A DNA stretch of 64,000 nucleotides, from contig JWTM01000263.1 of assembly GCA_001749745.1 (NCBI GenBank), positions 105,293 to 169,292 on the forward strand, in the 5' to 3' direction. Positions 8,849 to 18,018 of the stretch are shown in pieces. Source of the DNA: Candidatus Marispirochaeta associata. GTDB taxonomy: Bacteria; Spirochaetota; Spirochaetia; JC444; Marispirochaetaceae. Below the pieces are notes generated by a model. That model did not search any database, was not told the origin of the DNA, and was given only the letters and a program-made list of their open reading frames with translations. A program made the translations under genes and the position numbers. Within the stretch, counting starts at the first letter, position 1; each line of letters starts with the position of its first letter.

Positions 8849-10287
8849 GCCTCTCCTCCAATCGCTTCCTGAATAATCCAGCTCTTCCGGCCCCGCTTGG
8901 TAATCTGATCGATACTCATACCGGTTTCTCTCGCGATAATCTTCAAGATCTTGTAGGTGCAGAAGCCGCCCTGACAGCGGCCCATGCCGGCCCTAGTGTA
9001 GAATTTAATGCCGTCCACGGTGGTATGCCCCCGCCGAATGGCGGCGATAATTTCCGCCTCGCTTATGCTTTCGCAGCGGCAGACAATCTCGCCGTAGGCA
9101 GGGTCCTCGTTCACCGCCGCGTCGATCGCCTCGTGGTCCATATTGCGGAAGCGAGGCACATCGGGAATTTCCGCCTTGTAGCGGGGATCCTCCTGCAGGG
9201 CGAGTCCGCCCTTCTTGAGGAGATCCTTTACATATTCGGCGATTGCCGGCGCGGCGGTCAGCCCCGGGGACTGAATCCCGGCTACTTGGATTAGTCGCTC
9301 TTTCTTGGCGGATAGGTCGATAAAGAAGTCGTCCCCTTCGAGCACCGGCCGCAGCCCGGCGAAGGAGGTAATGATGTCCCGCTCCGAGACCGAAGGGACG
9401 AGTCGCCGGGCGGAGTAGAAGACCTTTTCGAAGTTCTCCCTGCTGGTGGCAAAGTCCTCCTTGTCGTCTCCGAGAATAGCCGTCGGACCGACCATGGTGG
9501 TGCCTTCGACGGTGGGAATCACCAGCATCCCCTTTGATACCGGACTGGGGACGGGAAAAACCACCCTTTGGGTATAGGCGGAGGCGTTCCGGTCGAGCAG
9601 AAACTCTTCGCCCTTCCGCGGGGTAATTGTGAACTCCTCGGCGCCGAAAAGGGCGGAGACCTGGTCGGCGAAGAGCCCCCCGGCATTGATAACCCACGTG
9701 CCGGCGATAGACCTTCCGTCTTCCGCTTCCAGGATATACTGCTCTTTCTGTTCTTTAGCGCTCACTACCTTGAATTCGGTGTAGAGTTTTACGCCGTTGA
9801 GGACCGCCGACTCCACCAGGCTGAATACCAGCCGATAGGGTTCGACGATCCCGCCGCCGGGAGCGAAGAGCCCGCCGATTACATCCTGGTTGAGTTTCGG
9901 CTCCAAGCTGCGCATGCGATCGCCGTTGCACATCTCGATACCGATTATCCCGTTGGCCACGCCGTTCTCATAGAGCCGTTCGACGGTGCGCATCTCCTCA
10001 CTTGAGAAGGCCGCCACCAGGATTCCGCAGCGTCGAAAGGGGAAGTGGAGCTCCCGTTCGAGCTGGTCGTACATCAGGTTCCCCTGCACCTCGAGTCGGG
10101 ATTTAAGATAGTCCCGGCGGTGATGAAATCCCCCGTGAACTATGCCTGAGTTCGCCTTGGAGACCCCGAAGCTGACGTCGGTCTCCTTTTCGACCAGCGC
10201 AACCTTCAGGGTGTAGGCCGAAAGCCGGCGGGCAATTGCCGAGCCGGTAACGCCGGCGCCGATGACGACTACATCATACTGTTCCAT
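8845..10287 (-). CDS. GlpA-like FAD-dependent glycerol-3-phosphate dehydrogenase with BFD [2Fe-2S] domain
   Basis: 480-residue flavoenzyme. An N-terminal FAD fold (VVIGAGVTGSAIARRLS) and a DAO-type domain are followed at about 395-450 by a bacterioferritin-associated-ferredoxin-like [2Fe-2S] domain with CRC and CQGGFC ligands. This layout is that of anaerobic glycerol-3-phosphate dehydrogenase GlpA, which oxidises glycerol 3-phosphate to dihydroxyacetone phosphate. The next genes supply an NAD-linked flavoprotein and DUF1667, and a GlpR-like regulator precedes it by 16 bp. glpK and glpF are not in the window, so another 2-hydroxyacid-like substrate remains possible. Confidence 0.82.
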   Translation of the reverse strand: MEQYDVVVIGAGVTGSAIARRLSAYTLKVALVEKETDVSFGVSKANSGIVHGGFHHRRDYLKSRLEVQGNLMYDQLERELHFPFRRCGILVAAFSSEEMRTVERLYENGVANGIIGIEMCNGDRMRSLEPKLNQDVIGGLFAPGGGIVEPYRLVFSLVESAVLNGVKLYTEFKVVSAKEQKEQYILEAEDGRSIAGTWVINAGGLFADQVSALFGAEEFTITPRKGEEFLLDRNASAYTQRVVFPVPSPVSKGMLVIPTVEGTTMVGPTAILGDDKEDFATSRENFEKVFYSARRLVPSVSERDIITSFAGLRPVLEGDDFFIDLSAKKERLIQVAGIQSPGLTAAPAIAEYVKDLLKKGGLALQEDPRYKAEIPDVPRFRNMDHEAIDAAVNEDPAYGEIVCRCESISEAEIIAAIRRGHTTVDGIKFYTRAGMGRCQGGFCTYKILKIIARETGMSIDQITKRGRKSWIIQEAIGGEA

Positions 10288-10303
10288 TCTGACTCCTTAT
10301 TCT

Positions 10304-11095
10304 TCACTCAACCGATGCCAGGCATACGGTGATTCCGTGTTCTTCCAATTCCCGGCGGTACTCGTCGTCTAAGGCGGCATCGCAGACAACGATATCCGCA
10401 TCTCCAATCGAAGCGGAGAGGAAATTCGATACCACCCCGACCTTACTGCGGTCGGCTACAACAATTATTCGGCCCGGGGTTCGTTCGATCATCGTCCGGG
10501 CAATCTCCGCCTCATACTCGTTGGGGGTAGTCAGGCCGAAGCGGCAACTGACCCCGTCGACGCCGATGACGGCGGTAGTGCCGATTACCCGGTTGAGGGT
10601 GGCCAAGGCAAAGGGGCCGATGAGAGAGTTCGACTGTGACCGGTATTCCCCTCCGGTAAGCATCATCTCGACCCCGTCGGCGCGGGGGAGCTTCAATGCA
10701 TCGGCATTGGTGGTCACGATGCGGACCCCGGGGGCTGAAATATGACGGATCACCTCTAGGGTTGTAGAGCCTGAGTTCACCAGAACCGTCTCCCCCTCTT
10801 CGATGAGGGCTGCCGTTGTTCGTCCGATCGCATCCTTCTCCCGACGGCCCTGGATAGATTTCTGGTCGTACCGGGGTTCGGTCTTTAAGCGCATGGTCGA
10901 GATGGCGCCGCCGTGGGTCCGTTCGAGAAGCCCCTGTTCCTCTAAGAGCGCCAGATCCCGCCGAATGGTGATCTCCGCTACTCCGAAGAGGTTGCTTAAG
11001 TAGCTCACCTTCGCACTCCCTTCGTCTGCGACGATTGAGCGGATCTTCTCCTGGCGTTCGGCGGGGATGCAATTAATCAGATTTTCATCGCTCAT
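10304..11095 (-). CDS. DeoR/GlpR-family transcriptional regulator
   Basis: 263-residue repressor and first gene of the glp-like operon. The N-terminal DeoR helix-turn-helix covers about residues 14-60, including EITIRRDLALLEEQGLLERTHGG typical of the family. The C-terminal DeoRC sugar-phosphate sensor has the TTLEVI phosphate-binding region and the VIGVDGVS segment. It probably represses its own operon through the direct repeats at 11154-11183 and responds to a phosphorylated sugar or glycerol 3-phosphate. The SD GGAGG is 13 nt from the ATG, which is long. Confidence 0.88.
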   Translation of the reverse strand: MSDENLINCIPAERQEKIRSIVADEGSAKVSYLSNLFGVAEITIRRDLALLEEQGLLERTHGGAISTMRLKTEPRYDQKSIQGRREKDAIGRTTAALIEEGETVLVNSGSTTLEVIRHISAPGVRIVTTNADALKLPRADGVEMMLTGGEYRSQSNSLIGPFALATLNRVIGTTAVIGVDGVSCRFGLTTPNEYEAEIARTMIERTPGRIIVVADRSKVGVVSNFLSASIGDADIVVCDAALDDEYRRELEEHGITVCLASVE

Positions 11096-11153
11096 GGGCG
11101 AATCTGTGCCTCCGTGATCATATATCTAGCAAAAAAGGTGCAAATTTGACGTA

Positions 11154-11183
11154 AAAAGAACAATAAAGATCATAAAAGAACAA
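11154..11183. promoter_or_regulatory. candidate DeoR/GlpR operator: two direct repeats
   Basis: The decamer AAAAGAACAA occurs at 11154-11163 and 11174-11183, exactly 20 bp (two helical turns) apart. In operon direction it reads TTGTTCTTTT. One copy overlaps the spacer and -10, the other the predicted transcription start. Tandem direct repeats are typical of DeoR-family operators. Confidence 0.6.
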
Positions 11184-11197
11184 ATAGAGACTGTCAA
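11169..11197 (-). promoter_or_regulatory. promoter of the glpR-glpA-like operon
   Basis: Minus-strand consensus -35 TTGACA (11197-11192), 17-bp spacer and -10 TATGAT (11174-11169). The predicted start near 11162 leaves a leader of about 67 nt. The two TTGTTCTTTT repeats lie across the spacer and the start site. Confidence 0.8.
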
Positions 11198-11207
11198 GAT
11201 TAATTCG

Positions 11208-11236
11208 TTGAAATACGCGGCACCCTAGGCTAAGGT
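11208..11236 (+). promoter_or_regulatory. candidate promoter of the CsgG-like gene
   Basis: -35 TTGAAA (11208-11213), 17-bp spacer, -10 TAAGGT (11231-11236). It is followed by SD AAGGAG at 11245-11250 and the ATG at 11257. The -10 is weak, but the same TAAGGT with 17-bp spacing appears before the small gene at 59429. Confidence 0.45.
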
Positions 11237-11256
11237 ATCTACACAAGGAGTTTCTG

Positions 11257-12420
11257 ATGAAGGCGAGATTGTTACTCTTGGCTCTAGTGGTTTTGACCGC
11301 TGCCCTGCCGGTGACGGCCCAGACGGTTGCGGTGGCGGGGATCGAGAATGCCGGCGGAGATCCCCGGTATGATTACCTGGCGGGAATCGTCGAGGGACTG
11401 CTGCTTTTCGATCTCTCCCGCTCGCCCGGGGTTACCCTGGTCAATCGCAGCCGAATCGACGATGTGCTGGAAGAACAACGGCTGGCCCTCTCGGGACTGA
11501 CCGCAGACGATGAGAGGGCAGTGGAGATCGGACGCTTGGCTGGCGCCGATGCACTGATTCACGGCTCCTATGTCTTTATCGGAAACGAAGCACTCTTTAC
11601 GCTGACTATTACCGATGTGGAATCCGGTACATCCCGGGCGGTTACAGACAGAGGTTCCACCGAAAACGCAATCCATCGCCTGGCGGAAAAGGCCCTGGCC
11701 GCCATTAACGGCGCCCGGGTAAGCTTCGCCGATCCTGAATCGGACCGCTCGATCCTGTCGCTCCAGGATGAGAAGCCCGGGGAGATCGCCCTCTACTCAA
11801 ACCTCATCGATGCCGAGATTCGCCTGGATGGGGAATTTGTCGGTTATACCACCGGAGACCTGAGAGTCCCCTTTATAATCGAAGGCGTTCCCGCCGGAAT
11901 GCATACGATAGAGACCGATTTGGGACCGAATTTCGGTACCGTGGAACTGCCGGAGGTGATTTTCCGTGATTGGAGCGCCGAGGTGCGGGTCCGCTCCGGC
12001 GACCGTAGTGTTGTGCGTGCCGACGAACGTCACTTCAATTCCATTCTCTACGACCTGCAGCAGCTGTTTCGAATCAACGAAACTCTCTACGCGGATCGAG
12101 AGCCGGAGATCGACTTTGCGAAAGATGTCTCATTTACCGACCGCCGAGGGGAGGATATCTCCGCCGCTATCGAGGGGCGGGCCAGCTTTACCGACGGGCG
12201 GGGCGAGCTGCGGGTTCTCTATCGCTATGGGGAGCAGGAGCGGGAGATTACCCTTGTCACCGGCGAAGATGAGGAGTTCGAGGAGGAGATCGGACTTACC
12301 CGCTTGCGGGCATCTATCGAGAGCCGCTACGGAAACTCCTGCAGCGTTACCCTCTATCTGGACCGCACCGATGTCTACCAGGGGCTGCACCGGGAGGAGG
12401 GCAAACAGAGCCTCCCTTAA
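11257..12420 (+). CDS. secreted CsgG/LpoB-like protein with a PEGA-like segment
   Basis: 387-residue exported protein of unknown role. A signal peptide (about residues 1-21, cleavage near VTAQ) is followed by a CsgG/LpoB-type alpha/beta domain: VAVAGIENAG, then VTLVNRSRIDDVLEEQRLALSG and ADALIHGSY. Residues of about 170-220 look like a PEGA-type beta domain (EIRLDGEFVGYTTGD). Spirochaetes carry several such CsgG-like secreted proteins, often without a known partner. No operon partner is visible, and it converges on the next gene with a 4-bp overlap. Confidence 0.75.
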   Translation: MKARLLLLALVVLTAALPVTAQTVAVAGIENAGGDPRYDYLAGIVEGLLLFDLSRSPGVTLVNRSRIDDVLEEQRLALSGLTADDERAVEIGRLAGADALIHGSYVFIGNEALFTLTITDVESGTSRAVTDRGSTENAIHRLAEKALAAINGARVSFADPESDRSILSLQDEKPGEIALYSNLIDAEIRLDGEFVGYTTGDLRVPFIIEGVPAGMHTIETDLGPNFGTVELPEVIFRDWSAEVRVRSGDRSVVRADERHFNSILYDLQQLFRINETLYADREPEIDFAKDVSFTDRRGEDISAAIEGRASFTDGRGELRVLYRYGEQEREITLVTGEDEEFEEEIGLTRLRASIESRYGNSCSVTLYLDRTDVYQGLHREEGKQSLP

Positions 12421-12743
12421 TCGAAAAGCAGCTCATACGGGCGCCGGATTTTCTCCTCTAAGGGCTCCATGCTGATATAGCGAGCCTCACGGACGCTCTC
12501 CTTGCCGTCGGTATAGACCAGAACGGCGGGAATCGTGAAGACCGAGAACTCGCCGGCTGCAGCGGGAAGCTGATCAAGATCGATGTAGCCCGAGCGGATC
12601 TTGGGGTAACGGGAGAGCATCTCCTCTACTTTGGGTTTGATCGCCGTGCAGACCCCGCAATCGGGACGGCTGAGATAGAGGAGCAGCATCTTTTCATGGG
12701 CTATTAAATCCTGAGCCCCGGCGAGGGTTTCTAGTGTTTCCAT
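12417..12743 (-). CDS. thioredoxin-fold protein with CGVC motif
   Basis: 108-residue cytoplasmic protein with a thioredoxin-like active site, SRPDCGVCTAIKPKVEEM (Cys-Gly-Val-Cys at about 30-33), and the cis-Pro region FTIPAVLVY. It has no signal peptide. It probably acts as a thiol-disulfide reductant in the cytosol. The active-site dipeptide Gly-Val differs from the Gly-Pro of classic thioredoxins, so it is a family member of unknown specific partner. No convincing SD was seen. Confidence 0.8.
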   Translation of the reverse strand: METLETLAGAQDLIAHEKMLLLYLSRPDCGVCTAIKPKVEEMLSRYPKIRSGYIDLDQLPAAAGEFSVFTIPAVLVYTDGKESVREARYISMEPLEEKIRRPYELLFD

Positions 12744-12798
12744 ATCAGCTCTGTAAGATAGTGAAAAATCGAGCTCATGGATAGCAAAATATCGCGGA

Positions 12799-12828
12799 TT
12801 GACATCTTTAGCTCGCCCCCGGTACCGT
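12799..12828 (+). promoter_or_regulatory. promoter of azlC, predicted leaderless
   Basis: -35 TTGACA (12799-12804), 18-bp spacer, weak -10 TACCGT (12823-12828). Only 7 nt separate the -10 from the azlC ATG, and no SD is present. It fits the leaderless pattern seen at several other genes in this window. Confidence 0.5.
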
Positions 12829-12835
12829 ATGCGCT

Positions 12836-13537
12836 ATGATTCAAAACTTGCAGAGTAAGGAGTCGCTCATCCGCCGCGGCATCGGCGATGGTATGCCGAT
12901 TTTTATCGGGTATTTTCCCGCGGCGGTGGCGTTCGGTCTTCTCTCCCGAAACGGCGGACTCCTCTTTCCCGAGGCGCTCTTCTTCTCTATGTCCAACTTC
13001 GCCGGGGCCTCCCAGTTTCTGGCTTTGAAGCTGACCTTGAGCGGAAGTGCGGTCTACGAGATTATTATCGGGGTGCTGCTGGTCAATCTGCGCTATCTAC
13101 TCATGAGTGCGTCCCTGGCGCCGAAGGTAAAGGCTCGTCTCTTCAAACGGAGTCTGTTGGCCTTCGGCAATACCGACGAGGTTTTTGCGGTGGCCTCAAT
13201 GGCGGGAGAGAGAGTACCCGCCCGCTATATGGTCGCCATGGAATCGGTCGCCTGGTGCGGCTGGGTGAGCGGCACTATTACCGGTTTTCTCTTCGGCGCG
13301 ATTCTGCCCGCTTCCATGCAGTTGGCCGTAGGCGGCAGCCTTTACGCCCTCTTTGCAGCCCTCCTGGTGCCGGAGATCAAGCGGGAACAAAAGAATTTGC
13401 TTATCGCCCTCCTGGCTGGAGGGGTTAACACGGCGGCGGTCTTTCTCTTCCGGGTTCCGGTCGGCTGGGCCTTTGTGCTGGCTTTGATAAGCACCTCACT
13501 CTTCGGGGCTTGGTACTTGAAGGAGTCCGCCCTATGA
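12836..13537 (+). CDS. azlC: AzlC-family branched-chain amino acid exporter, large subunit
   Basis: 233-residue inner-membrane protein with about seven hydrophobic segments. The N-terminal region (GIGDGMPIFIGYFPAAVAFG, then FAGASQFLAL) is characteristic of AzlC/YgaZ. With the small AzlD partner it forms an exporter for branched-chain amino acids or related compounds such as azaleucine. The stop overlaps the azlD start (ATGA). It heads an operon azlC-azlD-antiporter-methyltransferase with four-base overlaps throughout. Confidence 0.9.
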   Translation: MIQNLQSKESLIRRGIGDGMPIFIGYFPAAVAFGLLSRNGGLLFPEALFFSMSNFAGASQFLALKLTLSGSAVYEIIIGVLLVNLRYLLMSASLAPKVKARLFKRSLLAFGNTDEVFAVASMAGERVPARYMVAMESVAWCGWVSGTITGFLFGAILPASMQLAVGGSLYALFAALLVPEIKREQKNLLIALLAGGVNTAAVFLFRVPVGWAFVLALISTSLFGAWYLKESAL

Positions 13538-13842
13538 GCGCCCGGATTCTAATTATTATCCTGGGATCCGCGGCCGTTACCTATCTGCCCCGGGCGCTTC
13601 CCTTTCTGATGCCTTTCCCGGAACGCATCCCCCCATTTATAGGGCGTTTCCTGCGGGTTATGCCCGTCGCGGCCTTGGGCGGGCTGATTTTTCCGGCGGT
13701 CCTGCTCTCTTTTCCCGAGGCGCCTCTGGCGGGGCTGGCCGGGGTCTCCGCTGCGGCGCTTATCGCCCTCTGGTGGGGAGGCATGATTCTTCCTGTTCTC
13801 TCCTCGGTGGGTGCGGCCCTCCTGGTATTGAGTCTGGTATGA
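13534..13842 (+). CDS. azlD: AzlD-family branched-chain amino acid transport subunit
   Basis: Small inner-membrane partner of AzlC (102 residues, about four hydrophobic segments). It has the family pattern ILGSAAVTYLPRALPFL at the N-terminus. The ATG at 13534 overlaps the azlC TGA, so I prefer it to an in-frame start 24 bp upstream. Its own stop overlaps the antiporter gene. Confidence 0.88.
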   Translation: MSARILIIILGSAAVTYLPRALPFLMPFPERIPPFIGRFLRVMPVAALGGLIFPAVLLSFPEAPLAGLAGVSAAALIALWWGGMILPVLSSVGAALLVLSLV

Positions 13843-15017
13843 GCGGAAACCTTCTGATCGTACTGCTTATTCTCGGCGGCTGGAGCTCGGGCAAGATCGC
13901 GTCCAGACTGAGGCTTCCCAGTGTCCTTGGGATGACCATCTTCGGGATCGGCCTGGGATATTTCGCCGGATCGGAGCTGCCCCCCGGTTTCGATACCCTT
14001 ATCCCGTATCTAAAGAGCCTCGCCCTGGTCATTATTCTGCTCCGGGCGGGCTTGGGGCTCAGCCTCGATGCCTTGAAACGCGCGGGAAGAACCGCGATCC
14101 TGTTGGCGCTCTTGCCCTGTCTCTTTGAGGGGGCGGTGGTAAGTCTCCTCTTCCGCTTCCTAGGCGGCTTGCCCTGGTTTTCGGCCTTGACCGGCGGGGC
14201 GCTCTTGGCAGCGGTTAGTCCGGCGGTAGTGATCCCTTCCATGCTCGAATTAAGGGATCGGGGATTCGGAGCCGTCCGGCAGATCCCGACGGCGGTTCTT
14301 GCCGGTGCGACCCTCGATAATGTGGTGGTAATTACCCTCTTCACTCTTTTTGCATCCATGGGCCGGGGCGGAGAGAGCTCCCTTGCCGCATCCCTCTTCT
14401 CGCTCCCCTACGGCATAGTGGGAGGGATTATTCCGGGACTTGCGGTCGGTTGGCTCTTGGCAGGCTGGTTCAGGCGTCACGCGGGACAGTCGAAAGAGGT
14501 GGAACACGGCTTGCTGCTGATAGGCGCCTCTTTTCTGCTCCTGGAGTCGGGAGACATGCTCCATACGACGGCTCTGCTCGGGGTGATAGCCGCCGGGAGC
14601 GTACTCCTCGCCCGAGCCGAGGAGGCGGCCCACGAACTCTCATCCATGCTGAAGCAGGCCTGGATTGCTGCCGAGATCGTCCTCTTTGTACTGATCGGGC
14701 TCTCGGTCGACCTGAGAAGCGCGTTGTCCTCCGGCCTGTTTGCCCTCGGCCTAGTTACCGCCGGGCTCATTCTGCGCAGTTGCGGCGTTTGGCTGGCGAC
14801 GATCGCTTCCGGTTTCACCCGCCGGGAGAGGCTCTTCTGCGTAGTCGCCTATCTGCCGAAGGCGACGGTGCAGGCCGCCCTGGGCTCGGTTCCGCTTTTC
14901 TACGGATTGTCCGGGGGAGAGCTGATCCTGAGTACCTCGGTTATCGCTATTCTCATTACCGCTCCCTTAGGGCTCATTCTGCTGCGCTCTTTCGGGGAGG
15001 AGCTCCTTGACCAATGA
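13839..15017 (+). CDS. monovalent cation:proton antiporter (CPA/NhaP-Kef type)
   Basis: Polytopic membrane protein (392 residues, about 12 hydrophobic segments) of the Na+/H+ exchanger domain family. LLRAGLGLSLDALKRAG and GGALLAAVSPAVVIPSM match the fold's paired helices. No TrkA-N regulatory domain follows, unlike KefB/C. The ATG at 13839 overlaps the azlD stop. It probably exchanges Na+ or K+ for protons; ion specificity is not evident. Cotranscription with azlCD is unusual. Confidence 0.82.
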   Translation: MSGNLLIVLLILGGWSSGKIASRLRLPSVLGMTIFGIGLGYFAGSELPPGFDTLIPYLKSLALVIILLRAGLGLSLDALKRAGRTAILLALLPCLFEGAVVSLLFRFLGGLPWFSALTGGALLAAVSPAVVIPSMLELRDRGFGAVRQIPTAVLAGATLDNVVVITLFTLFASMGRGGESSLAASLFSLPYGIVGGIIPGLAVGWLLAGWFRRHAGQSKEVEHGLLLIGASFLLLESGDMLHTTALLGVIAAGSVLLARAEEAAHELSSMLKQAWIAAEIVLFVLIGLSVDLRSALSSGLFALGLVTAGLILRSCGVWLATIASGFTRRERLFCVVAYLPKATVQAALGSVPLFYGLSGGELILSTSVIAILITAPLGLILLRSFGEELLDQ

Positions 15018-15589
15018 TGGGCAGTATCTTCTACGATCTATTCATGCTCCCCTTGGAGCGGTTCGCTCTGACCCGCTTGCGACGGCAGTTTATTCCTCGG
15101 GCGGAAGGGCGGATCCTCGAACTCGGCGCCGGTACGGGCGTAAATCTGCGCTACTATGATCGCCGGAAAGTAGGAGAGATTATCCTCAGCGATCTGCGGC
15201 CTGGAAGACGCATTCGGAGAAGGGCCGTGAAGGCCGGGGCCAGGTTTGTCGCGGCCGATGTAGAGGCTTTACCCTTTGCCGACGAGAGTTTCGATACGGT
15301 TGTTTTTACCCTGCTCTTCTGTTCGGTGGCAGATCCGAAACAGGGTATGCGTGAGATCCGACGGGTGCTGAAGCCCGGCGGAAGAATAGTCTTTATAGAG
15401 CACGTTCTCGGTTGTACTCCCTCAACCAGGAAGCTACAGCAGCGCCTGACCCCCATCTGGCGTCGTATCTCGGGTAATTGTCACCTCGATCGGGATACCC
15501 TTGGGGTGATCGAACAAGCCGGCTTTATCCCGGACGAGATCGATCGCCGCGCCGATTGTGTGCTCATGGGCGGGATTGCCCGTCGCTGA
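15014..15589 (+). CDS. class I SAM-dependent methyltransferase
   Basis: 191-residue methyltransferase. Motif I is [15 protein letters not shown] (about 35-49), the acidic motif II is IILSDLRPG, and [24 protein letters not shown] is the UbiE/Methyltransf_11 pattern. It is the last gene of the azlCD operon, overlapping the antiporter stop by 4 bp. Its 3' end overlaps the convergent MCP gene by 26 bp. The substrate is unknown; phospholipid and arsenite methyltransferases share this fold. Confidence 0.85.
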   Translation: MMGSIFYDLFMLPLERFALTRLRRQFIPRAEGRILELGAGTGVNLRYYDRRKVGEIILSDLRPGRRIRRRAVKAGARFVAADVEALPFADESFDTVVFTLLFCSVADPKQGMREIRRVLKPGGRIVFIEHVLGCTPSTRKLQQRLTPIWRRISGNCHLDRDTLGVIEQAGFIPDEIDRRADCVLMGGIARR

Positions 15590-17351
15590 ATCGCGCTAAA
15601 GTCTCGTCGATAGAAGCGACATGTTCGCGATTGACATCGGACAGGGCCTCGACCTCCGCTGCCGCCCGGCTGATCTCCTCGCCGCTTCTGATGATCCCCT
15701 CAATCTCCTCCAGGAAAGGGCTGAAGCGCTCCTGAATCTGACGGGTGATACTTTCGATATCCGCTGCACCGGAGGACATGGTCCCGGCGATCCGTTCGAA
15801 CTCTCGCCCGGCGGTTGAAAATAGATCGAACTCCTCGATCATCCGGTTCCCCCATTCGGCCGCCTGATCGACCTGTTGTGCCAATTGACGGAAGGAGGCG
15901 GTGAATTCCTCGGTCTCGCTTTTAATCCGCTGGAATATCCCCAGGGATTCAGTGCTTTCCCTCAAGAGTAGTTCGAGCTGTGAGGTTACCGATTCCAGAT
16001 CACGGACGATGGAGCCGGTGCTCTCCCCGGTGGTTTCCGAAAGCCTCCGGATCTCCTCGGCGATGACTGCAAATCCCTTGCCCGCATCCCCCGCGTGGGC
16101 GGCCTCGATAGCCGCGTTCATGGAGAGGATTCTGGTCTGGTCGGAAACGGCGGTGATCAGGCTAATGGTTTCCAGGATAACGTCGGTAGTGGCATGAACC
16201 CCTTCGATCCCCTGGTTGAGTTCTTCGGCCAAGGCGGCTCCCTGCTCGGTAGTCCCCGCCAGTTCCTGACTGGTCTTGAGTTTCTCCCTGGCAGTAACGG
16301 CGAGGGTTTCCAGATCGCCCATGGTGGCAGAAGTTTGCTTAGCCGATACCTCTAATCGTTCTTGTTGAGATTCAGCCTGGGTACGGACATGTTCTGCATT
16401 CGTGGAGATCTCTTCTGCACTCTGAGCGGCCCGGCTAACCTCCGGTGCCAGGGTGCCGATATGGGACTTCATCTCTTTTAAACTTTGCTCGATGCGTTTA
16501 ATTTCACCACTGGTCTGGTGGGTATTGGTCGAGAGGGATTCACTTATTCCTAAGGATTCGTTGCTAATCCCTCGGACCGCGGCCACCGATTCAGACAGGG
16601 AATCGAGGAAGAGATTGAGGTTGCCGCAGAGGGCGCCGATCTCGTCCCTGCTCTCCACTGGCAAACGCCGGGATAGATCCGCCTCGCCTTGGGAGAATTC
16701 CTCCAACAGGCTTACCGTCGAGCGAATAGGCTTAACGATGCCCCGGCGGTTGACCAAGGTGAGTAAGAGGGAGGTTATAAAAGCGGCGAGAAAGAAGACG
16801 AAGATCAGGAGCAGACTCAAACGGGCGCTGGCATGAATTTTCTCGCTCTCCCGGTCGGCGAGGGCGAGATAGCTCTCTTCCAATGCCCTGAACCGGCCGG
16901 AAACTCGATCATACTCGGCATAGAGGATGTTTCTTACGGCTCTCATATCCACTTCTTCGCGGATGTAGATAGGATTAATTAGCTCTGTCTCAATCAATTC
17001 GGAAAAATTGTTCAGGTCCTGAACCAACGCGCTAGTCTCTTCCTGAAGGATCGACCGCTTCTTCAAGTCCCGGCCCGCTTTTCGAAGGCGGGAGCCGGTC
17101 AGGCGCAGGTCGATTAGCCGATCTCCGTCGATTTCGCCCTCCTCGGATAGCATGATATCCAAAGTCACCGTAAAAAGCCTTAGAAGTTGCTTCTCGTAAT
17201 TATTTGCATCGGCCACGCCTAGGCGAGTCTCTTCGAAAAGATCGATTCCGCTCTCGATACTCCTGATCGAGAAGAATGAGATGCAGAGGGATCCAACCAG
17301 AAGCAGCAGGACGATCAGGGACTCAACTTGTAGCTTTTTGGAGATTCTCAT
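15564..17351 (-). CDS. methyl-accepting chemotaxis protein
   Basis: 595-residue chemoreceptor in the inner membrane. A first membrane segment (about 10-30), a periplasmic four-helix sensing region to about 175, a second membrane segment (about 178-200) and a HAMP domain precede the long cytoplasmic coiled coil. The kinase-contact tip is clear: [20 protein letters not shown] and [12 protein letters not shown]. The gene is divergent from cheD, whose product deamidates or demethylates receptors. Signal unknown. No CheR-tether pentapeptide is seen at the C-terminus. Confidence 0.93.
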   Translation of the reverse strand: MRISKKLQVESLIVLLLLVGSLCISFFSIRSIESGIDLFEETRLGVADANNYEKQLLRLFTVTLDIMLSEEGEIDGDRLIDLRLTGSRLRKAGRDLKKRSILQEETSALVQDLNNFSELIETELINPIYIREEVDMRAVRNILYAEYDRVSGRFRALEESYLALADRESEKIHASARLSLLLIFVFFLAAFITSLLLTLVNRRGIVKPIRSTVSLLEEFSQGEADLSRRLPVESRDEIGALCGNLNLFLDSLSESVAAVRGISNESLGISESLSTNTHQTSGEIKRIEQSLKEMKSHIGTLAPEVSRAAQSAEEISTNAEHVRTQAESQQERLEVSAKQTSATMGDLETLAVTAREKLKTSQELAGTTEQGAALAEELNQGIEGVHATTDVILETISLITAVSDQTRILSMNAAIEAAHAGDAGKGFAVIAEEIRRLSETTGESTGSIVRDLESVTSQLELLLRESTESLGIFQRIKSETEEFTASFRQLAQQVDQAAEWGNRMIEEFDLFSTAGREFERIAGTMSSGAADIESITRQIQERFSPFLEEIEGIIRSGEEISRAAAEVEALSDVNREHVASIDETLARFSDGQSRP

Positions 17352-17434
17352 ACTAAACTGGTACTAATGTAAAGTTAATATAGTATTAAGAACTTAACAA
17401 TTATTCTTTATTGTTGAATTAGAGTTAATATATA

Positions 17435-17463
17435 TTGTTATCCTCGTAGAGATTGTTTATAGT
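17435..17463 (+). promoter_or_regulatory. promoter of cheD, predicted leaderless
   Basis: -35 TTGTTA (17435-17440), 17-bp spacer, -10 TATAGT (17458-17463). The GTG start of cheD is 6 nt after the -10 and there is no SD. This supports the unusual GTG start and a leaderless transcript. Confidence 0.65.
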
Positions 17464-17469
17464 TGTTGT

Positions 17470-18018
17470 GTGAATACAACCGTGACCAACGAAGTTGCTC
17501 TCTATCCGGGAGAACTCTACATACATACGGATCCTGATCCGGTTCGGGTCTGGACTCTGCTCGGATCCTGTGTTTCCGTGGCGCTCTTCAATCGAGAGGC
17601 CCGCATGGGCGCCATCTGTCATGCCCAACTGGCCCAAGAGTCTTTACGGGACGAGGATTGCACCCGTTCATGCCCGGAAGTGTGCCGTCGGGATAAGGGG
17701 GACTCGAGCCGTTTCCGTTACCTTACCTGCGCCTTTTCCTATATGCTTGACGAACTGAGGAAGGTCGGGCTCGATGCAAAGCGTTTGTCGGCCTACATCA
17801 TCGGCGGATTTGAATCCCGGGTCGGTCAGAAGGACTTCTTTCGGGTAGGAGAGAAAAACATCCAAACGGCCCGGGAACTCTTGGCCGCCCGGAATATTCC
17901 AATTCTGCACGAGGAATCGGGGGGCACGAAAGGGCGTACCCTCTATTTCTATCCCCATCACGGGGAACTGCTCTTCCGCTATCACGGAGAAAGGGAGTAT
18001 AGTCGACTCTCCGGTTGA
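17470..18018 (+). CDS. cheD: chemoreceptor glutamine deamidase CheD
   Basis: 182-residue cytoplasmic enzyme that converts receptor glutamines to glutamates and tunes adaptation together with CheC. The catalytic Cys34 is in LLGSCVSVALF and His51 follows in GAICHAQ. The GGFES and GRTLYFYPHHGEL stretches are typical. It carries an extra Cys-rich insertion (CTRSCPEVC) at about residues 59-67, between the active-site segments. The GTG start at 17470 is chosen because the promoter -10 ends 6 nt before it. It is divergent from the MCP. Confidence 0.9.
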   Translation: MNTTVTNEVALYPGELYIHTDPDPVRVWTLLGSCVSVALFNREARMGAICHAQLAQESLRDEDCTRSCPEVCRRDKGDSSRFRYLTCAFSYMLDELRKVGLDAKRLSAYIIGGFESRVGQKDFFRVGEKNIQTARELLAARNIPILHEESGGTKGRTLYFYPHHGELLFRYHGEREYSRLSG

